Origin: an uncultured Eubacterium sp.
Lineage (GTDB): Bacteria > Bacillota > Clostridia > Lachnospirales > Lachnospiraceae
Assembly (NCBI GenBank): GCA_904502145.1
Contig: CAJGDH010000068.1
Location: 1-8,706 of the forward strand
Length of the DNA: 8,706 nt
Direction: 5' to 3'
The translations under genes were made by a program, and so were the position numbers. Below the pieces are notes generated by a model that searched no databases, was not told the DNA's origin, and saw only the letters and a program-made list of their open reading frames with translations. Shown one piece after another: positions 1-6,464 of the stretch (position 1 is its first letter; each line of letters opens with the position of its first letter).

Positions 1-30
1 CGTGATCGGACGGTAATCTCCGGAAGATCA

Positions 31-60
31 GGTCCGGAGTGCCCTCAGGGAACCCGGACC
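31..60. repeat. GC-rich inverted repeat upstream of dtd
   Basis: Seven-base arms GGTCCGG (31-37) and CCGGACC (54-60) are exact reverse complements. Inside them, CCC (42-44) and GGG (48-50) could form a further small stem. There is no T-tract after the right arm, so it does not look like a normal intrinsic terminator. It may be the remnant of an upstream gene's 3' region or a structured leader. The upstream gene lies outside the window, so its role cannot be decided. Confidence 0.4.
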
Positions 61-109
61 AATAGATTGAACACAAAAAGCTGTCGCATTGTTAAGGAGA
101 CTCAGGCCC

Positions 110-172
110 ATGCGATGGCTTTTGCTGTATCATGGATTGAAGGCACAGACAGGACGAGGAGACAGAAGATGA
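110..172 (+). CDS. possible 20-aa leader peptide coupled to dtd
   Basis: This short ORF starts at ATG 110, has an AAGGAG ribosome binding site at 94-99 (10 bases upstream), and encodes 20 residues beginning MRWLLLYHGL and ending in an arginine/glycine-rich tail. Its stop TGA (170-172) overlaps the dtd start ATG (169-171) as ATGA, the usual geometry of translational coupling. I recognise no family. It could be a leader peptide that feeds ribosomes onto dtd, or chance, since dtd has its own GAGGAG site at 156-161. No signal peptide or membrane segment is convincing: the hydrophobic stretch is only a few residues. Confidence 0.25.
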   Translation: MRWLLLYHGLKAQTGRGDRR

Positions 173-618
173 AAGCAGTGATCCAAAGAGTTTCCGAAGC
201 CAGTGTCACCATCGGTGACCGGGTCGCGGGAAGGATCGGCAAAGGAGATGTGATCCTCCTGGGCATCGCCCAGGAAGACGGGGAAAAGGAACTTGCCAAA
301 CTGATCAGGAAGATCATAGGACTTCGCATCTTCCAGGACAAGCAGGGCAAGACCAATCTTTCCCTGAAGGATGTGGACGGCAGTATACTGGTGATCTCCC
401 AGTTTACCCTTATGGCTGACTGCAGAAAAGGAAGAAGGCCAAGTTTCGTGAAAGCCAAAGACCCGGTGGAGGCGGAGGCACTCTACGAAGAGTTTATCCG
501 GTTATGCCGGGAGGAGATCCCGGTGGTGGAACATGGGGAATTCGGGGCGGAGATGCAGGTTTCCCTGATCAATGACGGCCCCTTTACCGTCATATTGGAC
601 AGCAATGAACTGAACTGA
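169..618 (+). CDS. dtd: D-aminoacyl-tRNA deacylase
   Basis: This cytoplasmic enzyme hydrolyses D-aminoacyl-tRNAs (and mischarged glycyl-tRNA) and so keeps D-amino acids out of proteins. The 149-residue product has the usual DTD length and covers the whole fold: the N-terminus MKAVIQRVSEASV, the conserved SQFT motif at residues 77-80, and the C-terminal NDGPFT motif at 135-140. The Gly-Pro of NDGPFT (137-138) is the cis-proline motif that enforces chirality. I chose ATG 169 because homologues start with MKAVIQRV and GAGGAG (156-161) lies 7 bases upstream. The frame stays open further upstream, to a TTG at 67, but that 34-residue extension has no family resemblance. icd follows after 16 bases, so the two are probably co-transcribed. 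In many Firmicutes dtd sits directly beside rel; here icd and pyrBI lie between them. Confidence 0.95.
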   Translation: MKAVIQRVSEASVTIGDRVAGRIGKGDVILLGIAQEDGEKELAKLIRKIIGLRIFQDKQGKTNLSLKDVDGSILVISQFTLMADCRKGRRPSFVKAKDPVEAEALYEEFIRLCREEIPVVEHGEFGAEMQVSLINDGPFTVILDSNELN

Positions 619-634
619 AGAAGGAGAAAATATT

Positions 635-1843
635 ATGGAAAAGATTAAGATGACCACACCTCTGGTAGAGATGGACGGGGATGAAATGACAAGGATCCTG
701 TGGAAGATGATCAAGGATGAACTGCTTTGTCCCTTTATCGACCTCAAAACAGAGTACTATGACCTGGGACTTAAACACAGGGATGAGACGGATGACCAGG
801 TGACGGTGGATTCCGCCCTGGCCACGAAGAAATACGGTGTTGCGGTAAAATGTGCCACCATCACCCCCAATGCCGCCAGGATGGATGAATACAACCTGAA
901 ATCCATGTACAAAAGCCCCAACGGAACCATCCGGGCCATTCTGGACGGAACGGTTTTCCGGGCTCCCATCGTGGTCAAAGGAATCGAACCCACGGTAAAG
1001 ACCTGGAAGAAACCCATCACCATCGCCCGCCATGCCTACGGGGATGTCTACAAGGCCACCGAGATGAGGATACCGGGAGCCGGTAAAGCGGAGATCGTCT
1101 ACACGGATGAGCAGGGAAGGGAAACCAGGGAACTGATCCATGAGTTCGCGGGTCCCGGAATCGTTCAGGGCATGCACAACCTCGACGAATCCATCAATGC
1201 ATTTGCCCGGTCATGCTTCAACTATGCCCTGGATACCAGGCAGGATCTCTGGTTCTCCACCAAAGATACCATCTCCAAGAAATACGACCATACCTTCAAA
1301 GACCTCTTCCAGGATCTCTATGACGCGGAATACAAAGAGAAATTTGAGGAAGCAGGGATCGAATACTTCTATACCCTGATCGACGACGCGGTCGCCCGCG
1401 TGATCCGGTCGGCAGGAGGCTATATCTGGGCCTGCAAGAATTATGACGGGGATGTGATGAGCGATATGATCGCCACCGCCTTCGGGTCCCTGGCCATGAT
1501 GACATCTGTCCTGGTGGCACCCGACGGGACCACCGAATATGAAGCAGCCCACGGCACAGTACAGCGCCATTACTATAAACACCTGAACGGGGAGGAGACC
1601 TCCACCAACTCCGTGGCCACCATCTTTGCCTGGACCGGAGCCCTCAGGAAGAGGGGAAGCCTGGACGGCATCGACGAACTGGTGGAATTTGCCGGCAAGC
1701 TGGAGGAAGCCACCATCGAGACCATCGAGGGAGGGACCATGACCAAGGACCTTGCCCTGATCACCACCCTTGAGCAGGTAAATGCCGTGAACAGCCAGGA
1801 TTTCATCAAGGCAGTCCGGGCGAAACTGGAAAGCAAGATGTGA
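635..1843 (+). CDS. icd: NADP-dependent isocitrate dehydrogenase (eukaryote-like type)
   Basis: This enzyme oxidatively decarboxylates isocitrate to 2-oxoglutarate, making NADPH; in an anaerobe this mainly feeds glutamate synthesis. The 402-residue protein belongs to the homodimeric subfamily that includes human IDH1, not the E. coli type. Visible landmarks are the substrate arginines R100, R109 and R132 (in ARHAYGD, the same numbers as in IDH1), the STKDT lysine K210, the metal-binding stretch NYDGDVMSD (269-277) with D273 and D277, and HGTVQRH (306-312). R311 and H312 of that last motif correspond to the IDH1 residues that bind the NADP 2'-phosphate, which supports NADP use. AAGGAG at 621-626 is 8 bases before the ATG. 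No catalytic residue is missing. It follows dtd closely, and pyrB downstream has its own promoter. No terminator with a T-tract is visible after icd, so some read-through into pyrB is possible. Confidence 0.96.
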   Translation: MEKIKMTTPLVEMDGDEMTRILWKMIKDELLCPFIDLKTEYYDLGLKHRDETDDQVTVDSALATKKYGVAVKCATITPNAARMDEYNLKSMYKSPNGTIRAILDGTVFRAPIVVKGIEPTVKTWKKPITIARHAYGDVYKATEMRIPGAGKAEIVYTDEQGRETRELIHEFAGPGIVQGMHNLDESINAFARSCFNYALDTRQDLWFSTKDTISKKYDHTFKDLFQDLYDAEYKEKFEEAGIEYFYTLIDDAVARVIRSAGGYIWACKNYDGDVMSDMIATAFGSLAMMTSVLVAPDGTTEYEAAHGTVQRHYYKHLNGEETSTNSVATIFAWTGALRKRGSLDGIDELVEFAGKLEEATIETIEGGTMTKDLALITTLEQVNAVNSQDFIKAVRAKLESKM

Positions 1844-1872
1844 TCTGAAGGCGGAGGATTTATCCGACAATC

Positions 1873-1901
1873 TTGACAGGGCTGACGTTCAAATGTATTA
1901 T
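1873..1901 (+). promoter_or_regulatory. sigma-A promoter for pyrBI
   Basis: A perfect -35 box TTGACA (1873-1878) is separated by exactly 17 bases from TATTAT (1896-1901), a 5/6 match to the -10 consensus. Transcription should start near 1907-1909, inside the palindrome that follows. It lies 30 bases after the icd stop, so pyrBI can be transcribed independently of dtd-icd. Confidence 0.75.
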
Positions 1902-1902
1902 A

Positions 1903-1934
1903 AATCAAATGGGAGATGCATCTCCCATTTGATT
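1903..1934. promoter_or_regulatory. perfect 32-bp palindrome at the pyrB start site
   Basis: The 16-base arm AATCAAATGGGAGATG (1903-1918) is followed directly by its exact reverse complement (1919-1934), with no mismatch and no spacer. It begins one base after the -10 box, so it spans roughly -5 to +27 of the predicted transcript. As DNA it could be an operator for a dimeric repressor. As RNA it would form a 5'-terminal hairpin with loop UGCA (1917-1920), which could stabilise the mRNA or affect translation. No T-tract follows it, so intrinsic termination of icd is less likely. The symmetry is seen directly; the function is inferred. Confidence 0.85.
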
Positions 1935-1936
1935 CC

Positions 1937-1953
1937 GGCCTTGCCGTAAGGCC
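1937..1953 (+). other. second stem-loop in the pyrB leader
   Basis: GGCCTT (1937-1942) and AAGGCC (1948-1953) form an exact 6-bp stem around a 5-base loop, two bases after the large palindrome. It is followed by CTGTCGC and not by U residues, so it is not a standard terminator. It could be part of a regulatory leader fold. I found no sequence resembling the PyrR-binding anti-antiterminator loop of Gram-positive pyr operons. Confidence 0.35.
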
Positions 1954-1995
1954 CTGTCGCCCGTCAATCACCAATCTTACAGAATGGAGGCTGCC

Positions 1996-2922
1996 ATGAA
2001 ACATCTGATCGATCCGATGGATTTGACCGTTGAAGAGATTGACCAGCTCATCGAGCTCGGGAGTAAGATATTAGAAAACAAAGAAAAATATCAGGAAGTA
2101 TGCAGGCATAAGAGCTTAGCTACTCTTTTTTTTGAACCAAGTACAAGGACACGTTTAAGTTTTGAAGCTGCCATGTTGGAGCTCGGGGGTAATGTACTTG
2201 GTTTTTCTTCTGCCAATTCCTCCTCCGCCCAGAAGGGGGAGAGCGTGTCGGATACCGTGCGCACGGTTTCCAACTATTGTGATATCATCGCCATGAGACA
2301 TCCCAAGGAAGGTGCTCCCCTGGTGGCTTCCCGCAAGATCGATGTCCCCCTGATCAACGCAGGTGACGGAGGCCATTACCATCCCACACAGACCCTGACG
2401 GACCTGATGACCATTTACCAGGAAAAGGGCCATTTTGACAATCTGACCGTGGGTATGTGCGGGGACCTGAAGTTCGGGCGTACCGTACATTCCCTGATCA
2501 AGGCCATGTCCCGCTATGAGAATGTCCGTTTCGTGATGATCTCCCCGGAGGAGCTGAAACTGCCCGAATACATCGTCAAAGATGTTTTTGAAAAGAAGAA
2601 TATCCAATTCACCGAAGTCGGCACCATGGAAGAAGTCATGCCGGAACTGGATATCCTTTATATGACCAGGGTACAGAAGGAACGTTTCTTCAATGAACAG
2701 GACTATATCCGTCTGAAGGACAGCTTTATTCTGGACCCGGAGAAACTGGTCAATGCTAAAAAGGACCTCTGTATCATGCATCCCCTGCCCAGGGTGAACG
2801 AAATCTCCACCAGGGTGGATGATGATCCGAGAGCCTGCTACTTCAAACAGGTACGCTATGGGAAATTTATCCGCATGGCTTTGATCATGACAATGTTGGG
2901 GGTGAAGCTTAATGAAGATTGA
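1996..2922 (+). CDS. pyrB: aspartate carbamoyltransferase, catalytic chain
   Basis: This enzyme condenses carbamoyl phosphate with L-aspartate to N-carbamoyl-aspartate, the committed step of de novo pyrimidine synthesis. From ATG 1996 the protein is 308 residues, the normal size. Active-site motifs are in order and intact: FFEPSTRTR (45-53, carbamoyl phosphate binding), SAQKGES (77-83, with K80 reaching the neighbouring subunit), RHP (101-103), HPTQTL (129-134), GDLKFGRTVHS (156-166), R225 and Q227 (in TRVQ), and HPLPR (262-266). The start is set by GGAGG at 1986-1990, 5 bases upstream; the in-frame ATG at 1984 has no ribosome binding site. The gene overlaps pyrI by 11 bases, so the pair should be translated together as the holoenzyme. 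The first ~225 bases are markedly AT-richer than the rest and include an 8-T run (2126-2133). Confidence 0.97.
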   Translation: MKHLIDPMDLTVEEIDQLIELGSKILENKEKYQEVCRHKSLATLFFEPSTRTRLSFEAAMLELGGNVLGFSSANSSSAQKGESVSDTVRTVSNYCDIIAMRHPKEGAPLVASRKIDVPLINAGDGGHYHPTQTLTDLMTIYQEKGHFDNLTVGMCGDLKFGRTVHSLIKAMSRYENVRFVMISPEELKLPEYIVKDVFEKKNIQFTEVGTMEEVMPELDILYMTRVQKERFFNEQDYIRLKDSFILDPEKLVNAKKDLCIMHPLPRVNEISTRVDDDPRACYFKQVRYGKFIRMALIMTMLGVKLNED

Positions 2923-3340
2923 CAGCATTAAAGACGGGATCGTTCTGGACCACATCAAAGCCGGAAGAAGCATGGACATTTACCGCTACCTGGGCCTTGA
3001 CAAGCTGGACTGCAGCGTGGCCATCATCAAAAATGTACCAAGCAACAAGATGGGCAAGAAAGACATCCTGAAGATCGCCGATACCCTGGATATCAACCTG
3101 GATGTTCTGGGTTATGTGGACCCGGATATCACGGTATGCTACATCAAGGATTATGAGATCGTCCAGAAGAAGCATGTGGAGCTTCCGGAGAGGATCGTCA
3201 ACATCATCCACTGTAAGAACCCCAGATGCATCACTTCCGAGGAGAGGGATATCGACCATATCTTCAAACTCACCGACCGGGAACACCGGATCTACCGCTG
3301 CGTCTACTGCGAATCCAAGAAAAGTAAATACAGCCTGTAA
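2912..3340 (+). CDS. pyrI: aspartate carbamoyltransferase, regulatory chain
   Basis: This is the allosteric subunit that binds nucleotides (CTP, UTP and ATP in characterised enzymes) and assembles with PyrB trimers into the dodecameric holoenzyme. It has 142 residues: an N-terminal allosteric domain (about 1-95) and a C-terminal zinc domain (about 100-142). Four cysteines, C101, C106, C130 and C133 (CKNPRC and CVYC), reproduce the Cx4C...CxxC zinc site of the E. coli chain. The ATG lies inside the last codons of pyrB with an 11-base overlap, so its translation is probably coupled to pyrB. PyrI is present in clostridial ATCases but absent from Bacillus subtilis, which fits a clostridial host. 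The intrinsic terminator follows 13 bases after the stop. Confidence 0.96.
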   Translation: MKIDSIKDGIVLDHIKAGRSMDIYRYLGLDKLDCSVAIIKNVPSNKMGKKDILKIADTLDINLDVLGYVDPDITVCYIKDYEIVQKKHVELPERIVNIIHCKNPRCITSEERDIDHIFKLTDREHRIYRCVYCESKKSKYSL

Positions 3341-3353
3341 GGCTGCTGCCGGC

Positions 3354-3383
3354 AAAGAGCTGTCATCTGACGGCTCTTTCTTT
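3354..3383 (+). terminator. intrinsic terminator of pyrBI
   Basis: AAAGAGCTGTC (3354-3364) pairs with GACGGCTCTTT (3369-3379) to give an 11-bp stem containing one G-U pair, with tetraloop ATCT. The T-rich tail is CTTTCTTT, partly contributed by the stem. It lies 13 bases after the pyrI stop and ahead of the next promoter, so it separates the pyrBI transcript from the rel operon. Confidence 0.85.
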
Positions 3384-3402
3384 ATCCTCGGATTTCCTGT
3401 AC

Positions 3403-3431
3403 TTGCACAAAATTTCTTTTTAGTGTACAAT
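3403..3431 (+). promoter_or_regulatory. sigma-A promoter for the rel operon
   Basis: TTGCAC (3403-3408, 5/6 match to the -35 consensus) and TACAAT (3426-3431, 5/6 match to the -10 consensus) are separated by exactly 17 bases in an AT-rich stretch just after the pyrBI terminator. The predicted start near 3437-3438 leaves a leader of about 73 bases. That leader contains a 6-T run, a 5-bp stem TCCGG/CCGGA (3455-3459 with 3472-3476) and a T5/A5 pair (3488-3499). None of these forms a convincing riboswitch or attenuator. Confidence 0.75.
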
Positions 3432-3510
3432 CTTAAAATAGGTTTTTTCTACTCTCCGGACAGTCATCAGCCCGGAAAGCAGGCTTATTTTTACAAAAAG
3501 TGTGGTGTGA

Positions 3511-5793
3511 ATGATGAGTGAAGGAAATACCAAGATCAAAAGAACTGAAAAAGAGATAAGCAAGCCCGAAGATTTTACTTCTGTGGAGGAGCTGCACACA
3601 CGGTTATTTGATACCATACGCAAATACCATCCTTCTACGGACTTCACCATGATCGAGGACGCTTTCCGCCTGGCGGACAAAGCACATGAACATCAGTCCA
3701 GAAAATCCGGGGAACCATATCTGATACACCCGGTCTGCGTGGCCATCATCCTGGCGGAGCTGGAGCTGGACAAGGAGACCATCATTGCAGGGCTTCTGCA
3801 CGACGTTGTGGAAGATACGCCGGTGACCCTGGAGGATATCCGGAAACACTTCAACGAAGAGATCGCTCTTCTGATCGATGGTGTCACCAAGCTGGGACAG
3901 CTGTCCTACTCCCATGACAAGATGGACATTCAGGCGGAAAACCTCCGCAAGATGTTCCTGGCCATGGCCAAAGATATCCGCGTCATCCTGATCAAGCTGG
4001 CAGACCGCCTGCACAATATGCGGACTCTCCAGTATATGCCTCCGGCGAAGCAGAAGGAGAAGGCCAGGGAGACCATGGACATCTACGCCCCCATCGCCGA
4101 CCGTCTGGGTATCTCCAAGATCAAGGTTGAGCTGGATGACCTTTCCCTCAAGTATCTGAGACCGGATGTCTATCAGGATATCGACCAGAAGATCGCCCAG
4201 GATAAGGAACAGCGGCAGCCCTTTATTGATTCCATCATCGAAGAAGTGAAGGAACAGATCGAGAAAGCAGGCATCAAAGCCGAGCTGGCCGGCCGGGTCA
4301 AGCATCTCTTCAGCATCTACAAAAAGATGCGCAACCAGCAGGTCTCCATCGACCAGATCTACGATATCTTTGCCATCCGGATCATGGTGGACAGCGTCAA
4401 AGACTGCTATGCGGCTTTGGGCGTGATCCACGAGATGTACACACCCATCCCCGGACGGTTTAAAGATTATATCGCCATGCCCAAGGAGAACATGTATCAG
4501 TCATTGCACACCACCCTGATCGGTTCACAGGGCATCCCCTTCGAGATCCAGATCCGCACCTTCGAGATGCACCGTACCGCCGAGTACGGTATCGCTGCGC
4601 ACTGGAAATATAAAGAAGGCGGCGGCAACATCAACAAAGAAGAAGAGAAACTTTCCTGGCTGAGGCAGATCCTGGAATGGCAGCAGGATATGTCCGACAA
4701 CCGGGAATTCCTGGATATGCTGAAAACGGACCTGAACCTCTTCACGGAGAAGGTCTACTGCTTCACCCCGCAGGGTGATGTTAAAACCCTGCCGCAGGGT
4801 TCCACGCCGGTGGATTTTGCCTACATGATCCACAGTGCGGTAGGCAACCGTATGGTGGGGGCCAGGGTAAACGGGACACAGGTTCCCATCGAATACAAGC
4901 TCCAGACAGGAGACCGGGTGGAGATCGTCACCTCCCAGAACTCCAAAGGACCCAGCCGGGACTGGCTGTCCTTCGTCCAGAGCACCCAGGCCAAAAACAA
5001 GATCAACCAGTGGTTTAAAAACGAATACAAGGAAGAAAATATCACCCGCGGCCGGGAGCTGATGGAGAAATACGCCAAGGCCAAGGGGATCAATCTCTCT
5101 CTTTATCTGAAACCGGAATACCAGAATGTCTGTATCCGCAAATACGGTTACAAGACCTGGGATGCCGTCCTGGCAGCCATCGGTCACGGAGGCCTCAAGG
5201 AAGGCCAGGTCGTGAACCGGCTGATGGAGGAATATCAGAAGGACCACCAGGCAGCCAAAACAGACCAGGATGTTCTGGAAGATATCGAGAAGAAGAACAT
5301 TGAAGACAAGCGGCCGCCCAAGGTCCGGACCCATTCCGGGATCACCGTGAAGGGGATCGATGACGTTTCCGTACGGTTCTCCAAGTGCTGCAGTCCTGTT
5401 CCCGGAGACGAGATCATCGGATTTGTCACCAGGGGAAGGGGAATCTCCATCCACAGGACCGACTGTTCCAACATCCTCTCCATGCCCGAGGATGAGAGAA
5501 ACAGACTCATCGAGGCAGAGTGGGCCCCCGACGCCATCAAGAAGAACGGGGAACTCTACCTGACGGAGCTTTGCATCTATGTCCAGAACAGAAGGGGTAT
5601 CCTCCTGGATATCACCAAGATCTTCATGGAGATGAAGATGGACATCAAGTCCCTGGTCACCAGGGTCAGCAAACAGGGTACGGCCTCCATCTACCTGTCC
5701 TTCGAGACTTCAGGCAGGGAGGAGCTGGATAAGATCATGAACAAGCTCTACAACATCGACAGCATCATTGATATAGAGAGAACATCAGGCTGA
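3511..5793 (+). CDS. rel: bifunctional (p)ppGpp synthetase/hydrolase, Rel/SpoT family
   Basis: This enzyme makes the alarmone (p)ppGpp from ATP and GDP/GTP on starved ribosomes and also hydrolyses it. It has 760 residues and all the domains of long Rel proteins. The hydrolase HD domain (about 45-200) has H59, H97-D98 in HDVVEDT, and D165 in DRLHN. The synthetase domain (about 260-370) has GRFKD (315-319) and EIQIR (345-349). The RFKD form is the charge pattern of bifunctional Rel, not of monofunctional RelA with EXDD. The TGS domain is at about 415-475, a helical region follows, the zinc-finger region is around CCSPVPGD (626-633), and the C-terminal ACT domain is at about 685-757. Both catalytic halves look intact. 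A small oddity is AHEHQ (58-62) where many homologues have AHxGQ. The start is ATG 3511 or the adjacent ATG 3514, and there is no good ribosome binding site before either. The MBL gene follows after 19 bases. Confidence 0.96.
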   Translation: MMSEGNTKIKRTEKEISKPEDFTSVEELHTRLFDTIRKYHPSTDFTMIEDAFRLADKAHEHQSRKSGEPYLIHPVCVAIILAELELDKETIIAGLLHDVVEDTPVTLEDIRKHFNEEIALLIDGVTKLGQLSYSHDKMDIQAENLRKMFLAMAKDIRVILIKLADRLHNMRTLQYMPPAKQKEKARETMDIYAPIADRLGISKIKVELDDLSLKYLRPDVYQDIDQKIAQDKEQRQPFIDSIIEEVKEQIEKAGIKAELAGRVKHLFSIYKKMRNQQVSIDQIYDIFAIRIMVDSVKDCYAALGVIHEMYTPIPGRFKDYIAMPKENMYQSLHTTLIGSQGIPFEIQIRTFEMHRTAEYGIAAHWKYKEGGGNINKEEEKLSWLRQILEWQQDMSDNREFLDMLKTDLNLFTEKVYCFTPQGDVKTLPQGSTPVDFAYMIHSAVGNRMVGARVNGTQVPIEYKLQTGDRVEIVTSQNSKGPSRDWLSFVQSTQAKNKINQWFKNEYKEENITRGRELMEKYAKAKGINLSLYLKPEYQNVCIRKYGYKTWDAVLAAIGHGGLKEGQVVNRLMEEYQKDHQAAKTDQDVLEDIEKKNIEDKRPPKVRTHSGITVKGIDDVSVRFSKCCSPVPGDEIIGFVTRGRGISIHRTDCSNILSMPEDERNRLIEAEWAPDAIKKNGELYLTELCIYVQNRRGILLDITKIFMEMKMDIKSLVTRVSKQGTASIYLSFETSGREELDKIMNKLYNIDSIIDIERTSG

Positions 5794-5812
5794 TGGCCGG
5801 AAAGGACAGAAT

Positions 5813-6463
5813 ATGTCGGATTTACAAGTATTATGTGCCCAGCTGGGCCCCATCGCAACCAACACCTACATCCTGGTGGATGAAGATACCAAAGACGCCA
5901 TGATCATTGATCCCGCAGGCCACGCAGACCTGCTGATCAATTACCTGGAAGAGAACGGACTGACTCTGGACGGGGTCATGCTGACCCACGGCCATCACGA
6001 CCATATCGGAGGCCTTCAGGGCCTCAGGGACAAATACGATCCCTGGAAGCTCCATGTCTATGCTTCCAAGCCGGAACAGGAAGTCCTCATGGTCAAGGAA
6101 TACAATATGAGCCCGGATTTCGGCGAGGGCTATACCACCCATGCCAATATGATGCTCAACGATAAACAGGTCTTCGAGGTGACCAAGGGCATGCATCGCT
6201 GCAGATGCCTTTACACCCCGGGACACACCCTCGGAAGCTGCTGTTTCTATTTTGAAAAACAGGGCATCCTTTTCAGCGGGGACACCCTCTTCCAGGGAAG
6301 TGTGGGCAGAAGCGACCTTCCCACCGGAGACTGGGACCAGCTGATGAATTCCGTGAACAATATCCTGATGAAACTCCCCGACGAGACCATCGTCTATCCC
6401 GGACACGGTCCCGCGACCACCATCGGGGATGAAAGAAAATACAACCCATTTGTCAGACGCTAA
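5813..6463 (+). CDS. MBL-fold metallohydrolase, glyoxalase II-like
   Basis: This is a cytoplasmic metallo-beta-lactamase-fold hydrolase of the hydroxyacylglutathione hydrolase-like group. The 216 residues contain the full dinuclear metal site: THGHHDH (58-64, supplying H59, H61, D63, H64), PGHT (136-139, H138), SGDT (155-158, D157) and YPGHGP (195-200, H198). It lacks the extra C-terminal substrate domain of true glyoxalase II, and anaerobic clostridia usually lack glutathione, so the real thiolester or other substrate is unknown. AAAGGA (5801-5806) lies 6 bases before the ATG. Genes of this type commonly sit between rel (or dtd) and hemZ in Clostridia, so the context is conserved. The stop codon is one base from the hemZ start, which suggests coupled translation. 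Confidence 0.9.
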   Translation: MSDLQVLCAQLGPIATNTYILVDEDTKDAMIIDPAGHADLLINYLEENGLTLDGVMLTHGHHDHIGGLQGLRDKYDPWKLHVYASKPEQEVLMVKEYNMSPDFGEGYTTHANMMLNDKQVFEVTKGMHRCRCLYTPGHTLGSCCFYFEKQGILFSGDTLFQGSVGRSDLPTGDWDQLMNSVNNILMKLPDETIVYPGHGPATTIGDERKYNPFVRR

Positions 6464-6464
6464 G

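Noticed and set aside
67..95. Promoter for dtd based on TTGAAC at 67-72
   Set aside because: No acceptable -10 box lies 16-18 bases downstream; the best hexamers match only about half of the consensus.
67..168. N-terminal extension of dtd from a TTG at 67
   Set aside because: Homologues begin at MKAVIQRV, a good ribosome binding site precedes ATG 169, and the extra 34 residues resemble nothing in the family.
1984..1995. Upstream in-frame ATG for pyrB
   Set aside because: GGAGG at 1986-1990 is correctly spaced for ATG 1996 and overlaps the 1984 start; nothing upstream serves 1984.
1902..1995. PyrR-type attenuator in the pyrB leader
   Set aside because: No sequence resembling the conserved PyrR-binding loop was found, and neither stem is followed by a U-tract.
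5793..5903. Short ORF starting at the ATG overlapping the rel stop (TGATG)
   Set aside because: It runs out of frame through the start of the MBL gene, which has its own ribosome binding site and clear motifs; the product is an unremarkable shadow.
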